Below are positions 19,502-30,400 of a DNA stretch of 64,000 nt, piece by piece. The notes beneath the pieces were generated by a model. The model was not told the origin of the DNA. It saw nothing but the letters and a program-made list of their open reading frames with translations, and did no database searches. The translations under genes and the position numbers were made by a program. The stretch spans positions 44,915 through 108,914 of the forward strand of contig NZ_QBUY01000018.1 of NCBI RefSeq assembly GCF_003121405.1. The letters are read 5' to 3'. Source of the stretch: Paraburkholderia sp. C35. GTDB taxonomy: Bacteria > Pseudomonadota > Gammaproteobacteria > Burkholderiales > Burkholderiaceae. Each line of letters begins with the position of its first letter. Within the stretch, counting starts at the first letter, position 1.

Positions 19502-20941
19502 TCAAAGAATCGGCGCGAACAGTCGCGCGACATGCATCAGCACGCGCCGCAGCGCCGGCGCGTTGCGATACTCGCCGCGGTCGATTTCATAGGCTTCGGC
19601 GAAGTCGCGCAGCAGCATTGCTTCGACTTCCGCCGCGAAACCGTGGTCCACGGTCAGCACCATGATTTCGAAGTTCAGGCGGAACGAACGGTTGTCGAGG
19701 TTCGCGCTGCCAATGGCTGCCGCGACATCGTCGATCAGCACCACCTTCTGGTGCAGAAAACCCGGACGGTAACGGAACACGCGCACGCCCGCGCGGATCG
19801 AGTCGTACGCGTAGAGCTTCGACGCCTCGAACACCACGCGGTGATCGCGCCGGCTCGGGATCAGGATGCGCACGTCGACGCCTCGCAGCGCCGCCAGTCG
19901 CAAAGCCGCGAACACCGCTTCGTCGGGCACGAGATAGGGCGTGGTGATCCAGACGCGCTCACGCGCTGCGTTGATCGCTTCGACGAAGAACAGCGAGCAG
20001 GTTTCCTGCTTGTCGGCGGGGCCCGTCGGCACGACGAGGCAGTGCATGCCCTCGCTGGGACTGGCGGGCGGCGGCGAATCGAAGTGCGGCAGATCCTGCG
20101 TGGCCCAGTACCAGTCTTCCGTGAACACGAACTGGATGCTGGCCACAGCGGGGCCGCGCACTTCGATATGCGTGTCGCGCCACGGCGAGAGCGGCGGCTT
20201 GCCGCCCAGATATTCGACGCCGACGGTATGTCCGCCGACGAACGCCCGCTCGCCATCCACCACGACGATCTTGCGGTGATTGCGGAAGTTGAGCTGGAAG
20301 CGGTTGACGAACTTGCGGTTGGTCGCGAACGGATGCATCTGCACGCCGCCCGCGAGTAGCGACGCGACATAGCGGTGCGGCAGATCGAAGCTGCCGATGC
20401 TGTCGTACAGCACATACACGCGCACGCCTCCGGCGGCTTTCGCGAGCAGGGCGTCCTTGAGCATTTCGCCGAGCGCGTCGGCGCGCACGATGAAGAACTG
20501 CACGACCACATAGTGCCTGGCGTTTTCGATCGCATCGAGAATGGCCGCGAAGCTCGCTTCGCCGTTCACCAGCGTGCGCACATGGTTGCCAGGCAGGAAC
20601 GGCATGCCCGACAGCCGTGTCAGCGAGCGCACCAGTTGATGACCGAGCGCTTCCGTCGGGCGGCCTTGCGACGACGCCTCCGTATCCCATTCCGGCGGGT
20701 GCGCGCGCGTGCGCAGCGTTTCGTTTTCGAGGCGGCGTGCGTCCGCATACCCGGCGAACTTGCTGCGCCCGAGAAACAGATACGGCACGAGTGTGAGGTA
20801 AGGCATCGCGACGAGCGACACCGCCCACGCGATCGCGCCTTGCGATGTGCGGGTGTGCAGGATGGCATGGCAGGCCGCGATCACGCCCAGGGCATGGGCG
20901 AGAAACACGAGCGTGCCGATGTGAAGCAGATCGAATTGCAT
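19502..20941 (-). CDS. cls: Cardiolipin synthase (phospholipase D type)
   Basis: A 479-residue membrane enzyme that condenses two phosphatidylglycerols to cardiolipin. Two N-terminal transmembrane segments (about 5-25 and 33-55) precede two phospholipase D HKD motifs: HRKIVVVD, followed by GERAFVGG, and HQKVVLID, followed by GSANLDNRSF. Length matches the ClsA form. The ATG start is clear. The gene appears monocistronic; a 296-bp gap separates it from prmB upstream of its own start. Confidence 0.94.
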   Translation of the reverse strand: MQFDLLHIGTLVFLAHALGVIAACHAILHTRTSQGAIAWAVSLVAMPYLTLVPYLFLGRSKFAGYADARRLENETLRTRAHPPEWDTEASSQGRPTEALGHQLVRSLTRLSGMPFLPGNHVRTLVNGEASFAAILDAIENARHYVVVQFFIVRADALGEMLKDALLAKAAGGVRVYVLYDSIGSFDLPHRYVASLLAGGVQMHPFATNRKFVNRFQLNFRNHRKIVVVDGERAFVGGHTVGVEYLGGKPPLSPWRDTHIEVRGPAVASIQFVFTEDWYWATQDLPHFDSPPPASPSEGMHCLVVPTGPADKQETCSLFFVEAINAARERVWITTPYLVPDEAVFAALRLAALRGVDVRILIPSRRDHRVVFEASKLYAYDSIRAGVRVFRYRPGFLHQKVVLIDDVAAAIGSANLDNRSFRLNFEIMVLTVDHGFAAEVEAMLLRDFAEAYEIDRGEYRNAPALRRVLMHVARLFAPIL

Positions 20942-21237
20942 AGGCGTGCGAGCGATGACCGTCGCGCTGCGCGTGGTTGACTACGTGACGGCTCGTGCCG
21001 GGATCGGTCGCGAGTGCCGGGTTGTAGCAGCGCGGTCGCGCTCATATTACCGAAAGCGCTCGCTCCGCGGTCGGCCCGTCGATAGGCTGGGAGGGGCTTT
21101 TTGTGCGAAGAAGGGCGTGCGCGTGCCAGATGCATATCCCCAAATGCACACGACGCACGGCGCCCAGTGGGGCGGCGTGCGTCGCGAGGACGACTATCAG
21201 GCGGTGCAGCAGTCAGCCGCTCAGCCGTTGATGTGTA
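20942..21237. other. Gap between prmB and cls with a long hairpin
   Basis: No gene is credible. The main feature is a 34-nt near-perfect hairpin at 21151-21184. The cls promoter should lie in the half nearest cls, but no clear box pair is seen. Confidence 0.5.
21151..21184. terminator. Strong stem-loop after prmB, no U-tract
   Basis: CGACGCACG/CGTGCGTCG and CGCCC/GGGCG pair around an AGTG loop with one G-G mismatch, giving about 14 paired bases. It lies 54 nt beyond the prmB stop, so it may end or stabilise the dapE-prmB transcript. Without a T run on either strand it is not a classical intrinsic terminator and may be a dispersed repeat. Confidence 0.5.
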
Positions 21238-22125
21238 TCAACTGACGGGCAGATCGCTCGCCTGGATCAGGAATACGTTATCGTCGCCGGCACTGGTGGA
21301 CATCCACACCAGATCGAGGCCGCCGAATGCCGCTTCGACGTTCGCGCGCTCGTTGCCGATCTCGACCACCAGCACGCCTTCGTCCGTCATCCAGTTGCGT
21401 GCTTCGGCGATGATGCGGCGCACGATATCCCTGCCGTCCGCGCCACCTGCAAGCGCCATGTCCGGCTCGTGCTTGTACTCGGCGGGCAGCACTTTCATCG
21501 ACTCCGCGTTCACGTACGGCGGATTCGTGATGATCACGTCGTAGCGGCGCTCGGCCAGCGGCGCGTACAGATCCCCTTCGAACAGGGCAACGCGGTCGTC
21601 GAGTTCGTAATCGTGAACGTTGCGCGCCGCGACTTCGAGTGCGGCTGCCGAGAGATCGACAGCGTCGATGTCGGCGTTCGGGAACGCATGGGCTGCCAGG
21701 ATCGCCAGGCAGCCGGAGCCGGTGCACAGTTCGAGCACCGCGCCCACCTGTTCGGGATCTTCGACATACGGCTGCAAGCCGTCCTGCAGCAATTCGCCGA
21801 TGAACGAACGCGGCACGATCACGCGCTCATCGACATGGAAGCGATAGCCGTGCATCCACGCTTCCTGCGTGATGTAGGCGGCAGGCACACGGTCCTTCGC
21901 GCGCCGCTCGATCACTTTCAGCACGGACTCGATTTCCTCGTTCGTGAGGCGTGCGTCGAGAAACGGCTCCAGCAGGTCGATAGGCAGATGCAGCGTGTGC
22001 AGCACGAGATAAGCGGCTTCGTCATAAGCGTTCGACGAGCCGTGGCCAAAGGCGAGACCGGCCTGGTTGAATTGCGACACTGCATAGCGCAGCACGTCGC
22101 GCACCGTGGAAAACGGATGAGTCAT
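21238..22125 (-). CDS. prmB: Ribosomal protein L3 N5-glutamine methyltransferase
   Basis: A 295-residue SAM-dependent methyltransferase that methylates a glutamine of ribosomal protein L3. The SAM loop (VLELCTGSGCLAI) and the catalytic NPPY motif in IITNPPYVNAES are intact. The N-terminal helical domain and YITQEAWMHGYRF distinguish PrmB from the release-factor enzyme PrmC. GGAGGG lies before the ATG, and only 15 bp separate it from the dapE stop, so the two are probably co-transcribed. Confidence 0.95.
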   Translation of the reverse strand: MTHPFSTVRDVLRYAVSQFNQAGLAFGHGSSNAYDEAAYLVLHTLHLPIDLLEPFLDARLTNEEIESVLKVIERRAKDRVPAAYITQEAWMHGYRFHVDERVIVPRSFIGELLQDGLQPYVEDPEQVGAVLELCTGSGCLAILAAHAFPNADIDAVDLSAAALEVAARNVHDYELDDRVALFEGDLYAPLAERRYDVIITNPPYVNAESMKVLPAEYKHEPDMALAGGADGRDIVRRIIAEARNWMTDEGVLVVEIGNERANVEAAFGGLDLVWMSTSAGDDNVFLIQASDLPVS

Positions 22126-22140
22126 GGTCTGGGCCCTCCG

Positions 22141-23412
<1,272 letters not shown>

Positions 23413-23436
23413 CTAAAGGCAAATAAAGGCAAAAAC

Positions 23437-23805
23437 TCAGGCGAACAGCGACGCGTAGTTGTCCGCCGAAAAGCCCAGCGTCTTCACGCGGCCGTTCACG
23501 ACGATCACGGGTCGCTTGATGATCGACGGCTTGTGGATCATCAATGCGATCGCGCCGGCCGTCGTATCGGCTTCGGCCTTGTGCACGTCCGACAGGCCGC
23601 GCCAGGTCGTGCCGCGCTTGTTGATCAGCTGATCGAGCGGCACATCCTTGAGCCAGTCCTGGATCAGCTTGTCGTTCACGCCGGCTTTCTTGAAGTCGTG
23701 AAACTCGAACTCGACGCCGTGCTCTTCCAGCCACACGCGTGCTTTCTTCACGCTGTCGCAATTCGGAATGCCGTAGACGACGGTCGTAGGGGAGCCGCGT
23801 GCCAC
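23437..23805 (-). CDS. ArsC/Spx-family protein, YffB-like
   Basis: A 122-residue thioredoxin-fold protein with a single N-terminal Cys (YGIPNCDSVKKARVWL) and the ArsC-family block RGTTWR, then IKRPVIV. It resembles E. coli YffB, which also neighbours dapE. YffB-like proteins bind glutathione and are probably thiol reductases, not arsenate reductases. The start is a GTG two bases after the dapD stop; no ATG is available and the fold begins at once. Translation is likely coupled to dapD. Confidence 0.88.
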   Translation of the reverse strand: MARGSPTTVVYGIPNCDSVKKARVWLEEHGVEFEFHDFKKAGVNDKLIQDWLKDVPLDQLINKRGTTWRGLSDVHKAEADTTAGAIALMIHKPSIIKRPVIVVNGRVKTLGFSADNYASLFA

Positions 23806-23807
23806 GA

Positions 23808-24635
23808 TCAGTCGCCTCGCAGCAGTTCGTTCAGGCCGACCTTGGCGCGCGTCTTCGCGTCGACCTTCTTGACGATGACGGCGCAGTACAGGCTGTGCGA
23901 GCCGTCCTTCGACGGCAGGTTGCCCGCGACCACCACCGAGCCCGCCGGGATGCGGCCGTACGTCACTTCGCCCGTTTCGCGGTCGAAAATCTTGGTGCTC
24001 TGGCCGAGGTACACGCCCATCGAAATCACCGAGTTCTCTTCGACGATCACGCCTTCCACCACTTCCGAACGTGCGCCGATGAAGCAGTTGTCTTCGATGA
24101 TGACGGGGTTGGCCTGCAGCGGTTCCAGCACGCCGCCGATGCCCACGCCGCCCGACAGGTGCACGTTCTTGCCGATCTGCGCGCACGAGCCGACGGTGGC
24201 CCACGTATCGACCATCGTGCCTTCATCGACATACGCGCCGATGTTGGTGTACGACGGCATCAGCACGACGTTCTTCGCGATGAACGAGCCACGGCGCGCG
24301 ACGGCGGGCGGCACCACGCGGAAGCCGCCTGCGGCGAAGTCTTCAGCCGTGTAGTTGGCGAACTTCGACGGCACCTTGTCGTAGAACTGCGAGAAGCCGC
24401 CAGCAGGCATCGGCGCGTTGTCTTCCAGGCGGAACGACAGCAGCACGGCCTTCTTCAGCCACTGGTTGACGACCCAGTCGCCATCCTTCTTTTCGGCGAC
24501 GCGCAGCGCGCCCTTGTCCAGTTGCTCGATGGCATGCGCGACGGCTTCGCGCACGTCGGCGGGTGCGGCCTTCGGCGACAGTTCGGCACGGTTTTCCCAG
24601 GCGGTATCGATGATCTGCTGAAGTTGTTGCGACAT
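23808..24635 (-). CDS. dapD: Tetrahydrodipicolinate N-succinyltransferase
   Basis: A 275-residue left-handed beta-helix acyltransferase that adds succinyl-CoA to tetrahydrodipicolinate in the succinylase branch of DAP/lysine synthesis. The hexapeptide repeats run from about residue 105 to 240 (for example [40 protein letters not shown]). Length is that of the E. coli enzyme. It lies between dapC (93 bp) and the yffB-like gene (2 bp), on the same strand. Confidence 0.98.
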   Translation of the reverse strand: MSQQLQQIIDTAWENRAELSPKAAPADVREAVAHAIEQLDKGALRVAEKKDGDWVVNQWLKKAVLLSFRLEDNAPMPAGGFSQFYDKVPSKFANYTAEDFAAGGFRVVPPAVARRGSFIAKNVVLMPSYTNIGAYVDEGTMVDTWATVGSCAQIGKNVHLSGGVGIGGVLEPLQANPVIIEDNCFIGARSEVVEGVIVEENSVISMGVYLGQSTKIFDRETGEVTYGRIPAGSVVVAGNLPSKDGSHSLYCAVIVKKVDAKTRAKVGLNELLRGD

Positions 24636-24683
24636 GTTCGTGGTGCTCTTTCGAGAGGTTGAAATCGGAAAGCGGATGAGGGC

Positions 24684-24704
24684 GGAGCGCAGCGGCGGCG
24701 CTCC
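24684..24704 (-). other. Stem-loop in the dapC-dapD gap
   Basis: GGAGCGC and GCGCTCC pair around a 7-nt loop just after the dapC stop. There is no U-tract, so mRNA processing or stability is more likely than termination. Confidence 0.35.
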
Positions 24705-24728
24705 TCGCGCGGTTGAGTAATGCCGGAA

Positions 24729-25946
24729 TCAGGCTTTCAGTGAACGGCAGAACTCGACGATGCGCCGTGCGCCCTCCGTGCATTCGTCGACGCCCGCGAC
24801 CAGCGCGAGGCGGACAAAATCGCGGCCGGGATTCGTGTCGTGCGCGGTGCGCGCGAGATACGAGCCGGGCAGAACCGTCACATTATAGTCGGCGTACAGG
24901 CGGCGGGCGAACTCGTCATCCGACAGGCCCGTGCGCGCGACATTCGCCCACAGGTAGAACGCGGCGTCGGGCAGTTTGACGTCGAGGACTTCCGCGAGCA
25001 TCGGCGTGACGGTCGAGAACTTCTGCACGTACATCGCGCGGTTTTCGCGCACGTGCGCTTCGTCGCTCCACGCAGCAATGCTCGCAGACTGGTACACCGT
25101 CGACAAGGCGGCGCCGTGATAGGTCCGGTATAGCAGGAACTGCTTGAGAATCGCCGCGTCGCCCGCGACGAAGCCCGAGCGCATGCCCGGCACGTTCGAG
25201 CGCTTGGAGAGGCTCGACAGCACGACGATCCGCTCGAAGCCACGGCCCAGCTTGTGCGCCGCTTCCAGCGCGCCGAGCGGCGGGCGCGCCTCGTCGAAAT
25301 AGATCTCCGAATAGCATTCGTCCGACGCGATCACGAAGCCATGACGATCCGACAGATCGAACAGTTCGCGCCAGTCGTCAAGCGTCAGCACGGCGCCCGT
25401 CGGGTTGCCCGGCGAGCACACGTACAGCAGCTGCGTGCGCGCCCAGATATCGGCGGGAATGGCCGAGTAGTCGCACGCGAAGTTGCGCTTCGGATCGCTA
25501 TTGGCGAAATACGGCTGCGCGCCTGCCAGCAACGCCGCGCCTTCGTAGATTTGATAGAACGGGTTCGGACAGAGTACGATCGCAGGCTCGCCCTGCGCGT
25601 TTTTCTTCGGGTCGATCACCGTTTGTGCGAGCGCAAACAGCGCCTCGCGCGAGCCGGCCACGGGCAGCACCTGGGTGGCGGGATCGACAGGCGGCAGGTG
25701 GTAGCGCGTCGTGACCCATTTCGCAATCGCCTCGCGCAGCGCCGGCGTGCCGAGCGTGAGCGGATACGAGGCGAGGCCGCCGAGCGAATCGATCACGGCC
25801 TGTTTGATCAGCTCGGGCGTCGGGTGTTTCGGCTCGCCGATGCCGAAGCTGATATGCGGCAGACTGGCGGGCGGCGTGACGTCCTTGAAGAGCAGACGCA
25901 GCTTTTCGAAGGGATAGGGCTGAAGGGTGTCGAGTAGCGGATTCAC
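24729..25946 (-). CDS. dapC: N-succinyldiaminopimelate aminotransferase
   Basis: A 405-residue fold-type I PLP aminotransferase, the step after DapD in lysine/DAP synthesis. Family marks are SPGNPTGAVLT, SDECYSEIYFD and the PLP-lysine segment SSLSKRSNVPGMRSGFV. The cluster position supports DapC over other class I aminotransferases. The GTG before NPLLDTLQPYPFEKL is chosen because orthologues start here; the upstream extension of 68 Arg/Ala-rich residues is not protein-like. Confidence 0.94.
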   Translation of the reverse strand: MNPLLDTLQPYPFEKLRLLFKDVTPPASLPHISFGIGEPKHPTPELIKQAVIDSLGGLASYPLTLGTPALREAIAKWVTTRYHLPPVDPATQVLPVAGSREALFALAQTVIDPKKNAQGEPAIVLCPNPFYQIYEGAALLAGAQPYFANSDPKRNFACDYSAIPADIWARTQLLYVCSPGNPTGAVLTLDDWRELFDLSDRHGFVIASDECYSEIYFDEARPPLGALEAAHKLGRGFERIVVLSSLSKRSNVPGMRSGFVAGDAAILKQFLLYRTYHGAALSTVYQSASIAAWSDEAHVRENRAMYVQKFSTVTPMLAEVLDVKLPDAAFYLWANVARTGLSDDEFARRLYADYNVTVLPGSYLARTAHDTNPGRDFVRLALVAGVDECTEGARRIVEFCRSLKA

Positions 25947-26407
25947 TTGGCGGTTCGGCGTAGATTCGGCGTGTTGCGGGACGGATGGTCGCGCTGACAC
26001 AGGCAGACACGGGTGAAGACGGCGCAAGACGGAACGCGTGCGCAGGGCCGTGGATGCAGTGGCATCGAAGCAGCGGCGCAGTCCCGTCGACGAGCGAATG
26101 ATTATAGCGTGCCGGCGAGCCGGGGCATCGCGCATCGTCCGAGTGGACAAGGCTTTGCCGGCGCGGTGCGCGTACTGCCGGCGCCTCGCACGGCGTGACG
26201 CACCTCAGGTGCGCACAGACGAACAGGAGACAGAATGCGGGCAGTAAGCGGACGCAGCGAACGCGGCGTTCAGGAATTCAACGGCATCGGCAGGCAGCGA
26301 CCACGCGCCGCCGTGGCTGGCAACACACAAGGCAAGGAAGTCATGCAACACAGGCTGGACATCACAACGGGCAAAGAAAACACGGCAGACGCCGGGAGCG
26401 CCGCCCG
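25947..26407. other. Divergent gap dapC / DMT transporter
   Basis: No gene is credible in these 461 bp; open frames are Arg-rich artefacts. A perfect TATAAT on the minus strand (26101-26106) is the best dapC promoter candidate. Nothing riboswitch-like is recognised. The half nearest the transporter has lower GC and no clear promoter. Confidence 0.5.
26101..26106 (-). promoter_or_regulatory. Candidate -10 box of the dapC transcript
   Basis: TATAAT is perfect on the minus strand, about 155 bp before the dapC GTG. The matching -35 is weak. Confidence 0.4.
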
Positions 26408-27385
26408 ATGAATCACCCGCTTCGCAACACATTCGGCCACGCGTGGCCGACGCTCGCGATCATGATGGGCGCCTCTGTCTGGGGCATGGTCTGGTACCCG
26501 TTGCGCATGCTCAACGCGCTCGGCGTGACGGGCACGGCCGCCAGTGCACTGACGAGCGGCGCGGGCTGCCTGTTCGTGCTGCTGGTGCGCCGGAGCGCGC
26601 TCAAGCCGGTCCGCTGGCACTGGCTGCTGCCCGCGCTCGCGCTGTTCGCGGGCATCACCAATCTCGGTTTCGTGTGGGGCGCGATTCACGGACAGGTGAT
26701 GCGCGTGCTGCTGCTGTTCTATCTGACGCCCGCATGGACCGCGCTGTTCGCCCATTACGTGCTGCACGAGCGGCTGACGTGGGCGGGCGCGGGGCTGGCC
26801 GCGCTGTCGCTGGCGGGAGCGATGATGATGCTGTGGTCGCCGCAGCTCGGCTTGCCCGTGCCGGGCAGCCTCGCCGAATGGGCGGGCCTGGTGGCGGGCA
26901 TGTCGTTCGCGATGAGCAACGTGCTGATCGTGCGGATCAGCCGCGAACTGCCCGATATGCGCGGCGAGATGCGCACGGCCGTGATCTTCGCGGGCGCGGC
27001 AATCTTCGGCGCGTGCGCGACGCTGTTCGAAGCGATGCCCACGCCGCCGACGGGCGCGCACCTCGGCACGGCGGCCTGGCTGGTGCTTGCCATCGGCCTC
27101 GTGCTCGCGTCCAACAATATGCTGGTCCAATTCGGGCTGGCACGTGTGCCCGCCAACCGCGCATCGATCATCATGCTGTTCGAGATCGTCGTGACGGCGC
27201 TCTCGGCGTGGCTGTTCGCAGGGGAAGTGCCCGGCCCGCGCGAATGGGCGGGCGGCGCGTGCATCGTGCTGGCCTCCGCGCTGTCGAGCTGGGTGCATCG
27301 CACGAAGCCCGGCGCGCCGGCCGGGGCGGACGCCGAAGGAAAGGCGGATGGCGACGGTAAGAATCGCCCGCGCGCGATGGTATGA
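26408..27385 (+). CDS. EamA/DMT-superfamily transporter
   Basis: A 325-residue inner-membrane protein with about ten hydrophobic segments in two EamA repeats; the second includes ANRASIIMLFEIVVTALSAW, the usual near-terminal EamA block. These are drug/metabolite or amino-acid exporters; the substrate is unknown. The ATG before MNHPLRNTFGHAWP is chosen because the first membrane helix follows closely. The C-terminal ~30 residues are polar. It lies 107 bp before smc on the same strand. Confidence 0.9.
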   Translation: MNHPLRNTFGHAWPTLAIMMGASVWGMVWYPLRMLNALGVTGTAASALTSGAGCLFVLLVRRSALKPVRWHWLLPALALFAGITNLGFVWGAIHGQVMRVLLLFYLTPAWTALFAHYVLHERLTWAGAGLAALSLAGAMMMLWSPQLGLPVPGSLAEWAGLVAGMSFAMSNVLIVRISRELPDMRGEMRTAVIFAGAAIFGACATLFEAMPTPPTGAHLGTAAWLVLAIGLVLASNNMLVQFGLARVPANRASIIMLFEIVVTALSAWLFAGEVPGPREWAGGACIVLASALSSWVHRTKPGAPAGADAEGKADGDGKNRPRAMV

Positions 27386-27492
27386 TTCCTCCTCATTGGC
27401 CGGCGGCGCAGCGTAGGGCGCGCCGCGGCGCCGGAATCGCAGCGGGATCGCGCGTTCCGTTTCCATAAATACTTTCAAACAGCGAAATCGCC

Positions 27493-30400
27493 GTGCGTCT
27501 GACCTCGATCAAACTCGCTGGCTTCAAGTCATTCGTCGATCCCACGCATTTCCAGGTTCCGGGCCAGCTGGTTGGCGTGGTCGGTCCCAATGGTTGCGGC
27601 AAGTCCAACATCATCGATGCCGTGCGCTGGGTGCTCGGCGAATCGCGCGCCTCGGAGCTGCGCGGCGAGTCGATGCAGGACGTGATCTTCAACGGCTCGA
27701 CGGCGCGCAAGCCGGGCAGCCGTGCCAGCGTCGAACTCGTGTTCGACAACGCCGACGGCCGTGCCGCCGGACAGTGGGGCCAGTATGCCGAAATCGCCGT
27801 CAAGCGCGTGCTGACGCGCGACGGCACCTCGAGCTACTACATCAACAATCTCCCCGCGCGTCGCCGCGATATCCAGGACATCTTCCTCGGCACCGGCCTC
27901 GGGCCGCGCGCGTACGCGATCATCGGGCAGGGCATGATCGCGCGGATCATCGAGGCGAAGCCCGAAGAACTGCGCGTGTTCCTCGAAGAAGCCGCGGGCG
28001 TGTCGAAGTACAAGGAACGCCGCCGCGAAACCGAGAACCGTCTGCACGATACGCGTGAAAATCTGACGCGTGTCGAAGACATCGTGCGCGAACTCACGGC
28101 GAATCTGGAAAAGCTCGAAGCGCAGGCTGTCGTCGCGACGAAGTTCAAGGATCTGCAGGCCGAAGGCGAAGAGAAGCAGCGTCTGCTGTGGCTTTTGCGC
28201 AAGAACGAGGCAGGCACCGAGCAGGACAAGCAGAAGCGCGCGATCGAGCAGGCACAGATCGACCTCGAAGCACATACCGCGAAGCTGCGCGAAGTCGAAG
28301 CGCAGCTCGAAACGCTGCGTGTTGCGCACTATTCGGCCAGCGACGCGATGCAGGGCGCGCAAGGCGCGCTGTACGAAGCGACCGCCGAGGTGAGCCGACT
28401 CGAAGCCGAGATCAAGTTCATCGTCGAATCGCGCAACCGCGTGCAGGCGCAGATCGCCGCGCTGACGGCGCAGCGCGAGCAGTGGCTTGCGCAGGCGCAA
28501 AAGGCTCAGGACGATCTGGAAGATGCCGAAATGCAGCTTTCGGAAGGCGACGAGATAGCCGCCATCGCCGAAGAATCGGCCGCCGCGAAGCACGACGCGA
28601 TGCCCGCGCTCGAAGCGCGCTGGCGCGATGCGCAGTCGCAACTGAACGAGGAACGCGCCGGTATCGCGCAGACCGAGCAGGCGATCAAGCTCGAAGCCGC
28701 GCATCAGCGCAACGCCGATCAGCAACTGCAGCAGTTGCAGCAGCGTCAGGAACGTCTGAAGACGGAAGCGGGCGGTCTCGACGCGCCGGATGAAGTGCAG
28801 CTCGAAGAACTGCGCATGCAGTTGGTCGAGCACGAAGAGATTCTGCGTGAGGCGCAGGAACGTCTCGCCGACGCGCAGGACACGCTGCCGCGTCTCGACG
28901 GCGAGCGCCGCGCCGCGCAGGAGAAGGTGCAATCGGAAAGCGCGCAGATCCATCAGCTGGAAGCACGCCTCGCCGCGCTGCGCCAGTTGCAGGAAAACGT
29001 CCAGACGGAAGGCAAGATCCAGCCGTGGCTCGACAAGCACGAACTGGGCGCGCTGCCGCGTCTGTGGAAGAAGCTGCATGTCGAAGCCGGTTGGGAAACC
29101 GCGCTCGAATCGATTCTGCGCGAGCGCCTGGCTGCGCTGGAAGTGTCGAATCTGGATTGGGTCAAGCACTTCGTCAGCGATGCGCCGCCCGCCAAGCTCG
29201 CGTTCTACGCGCCGCCTGCTGCTGGTCAGCCGGTTGCTGCGCCCGCGTCGCTGCGGCCATTGATGTCGCTGGTGCGTATCGACGATGCCGGCATCCGGGC
29301 CGTGCTCAACGACTGGCTCGGCCACGCGTTTGTTGCGGATGATCTGCCGCAAGCGCTGTCGATGCGCGCGCAACTGCCCGAAGGCGGCATGTTCGTCGTG
29401 AAGGCGGGTCACGTGGTGACCCGCGTCGGCGTGCAGCTGTATGCCGCCGATTCCGAGCAGGCCGGCATGCTGGCTCGTCAGCAGGAAATCGAAAACCTCA
29501 CGCGTCAGGTGCGTGCACAAGCGTTGCTTGCTGAAGAAGCGAAGGCCGCTGCGATTCGCGCGGAAGCCGCGCACACGCAGGCATCGAATGCATTGACGGA
29601 AGTACGCCAGCAGGCCGAGCGCGCGACCCAGCGCGTGCACGCGCTGCAAATGGACGTGCTCAAGCTCACGCAGGCGCATGAGCGCTACACGCAGCGCAGC
29701 ACGCAGATCAGCGAGGAACTCGAAGAGATCACCGCGCAGGTCGACGAGCAGCGTGCGCTGCGCGCCGAATCGGAAGCGAACTTCGAGCGTCACGATGCCG
29801 AACTCGCCGAATTGCAGGCGCGTTTCGAAGACAATCAGCTCGCGTTCGAATCGCTCGACGAAGAACTGGGCAACGCCCGCAACGAAGCCCGCGAACTCGA
29901 CCGCGCCGCCACCGATGCACGCTTTGCCGCGCGCAACATGGCCAACCGTATCGACGAACTCCGGCGCAGCATTCAGGTGGCGCACGAGCAGAGCGAGCGC
30001 GTGGCCGGCTCGCTCGAAGATGCGCGCGCCGAACTCGAAACGATCAACGAACAGACCGCGCACACGGGCTTGCAGGATGCCCTCGACATTCGCCGCGCAA
30101 AGGAAGAAGCGCTGCATGCCGCGCGTCTCGAACTCGACGATCTGACCGCGAAGCTGCGTGCCGCCGATGAACAGCGCCTGACCGCCGAACGCTCGTTACA
30201 GCCGTTGCGCGACCGTATCACCGAGTTGCAGTTGAAGGAACAGGCCGCGCGCCTGAACGCCGAGCAGTTCATCGAGCAGCTGACGGCAGCGGGTGTCGAC
30301 GAAGCCGAACTGCAGGCCAAGCTCACGTCGGACATGAAGCCGTCGTACCTGCAGGGCGAAGTGACGCGCATCAACAACGCGATCGCCGCGCTTGGCCCCG

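Noticed and set aside
20946..21245. 99-residue plus-strand frame upstream of cls
   Set aside because: It runs through the hairpin at 21151-21184 and has no ribosome-binding site or protein-like composition.
26013..26405. Short open frames in the dapC/transporter gap
   Set aside because: Arg-rich, no ribosome-binding site, no homology recognised.
27529..30117. 862-residue open frame antisense to smc
   Set aside because: A codon-bias artefact of the SMC coiled coil.
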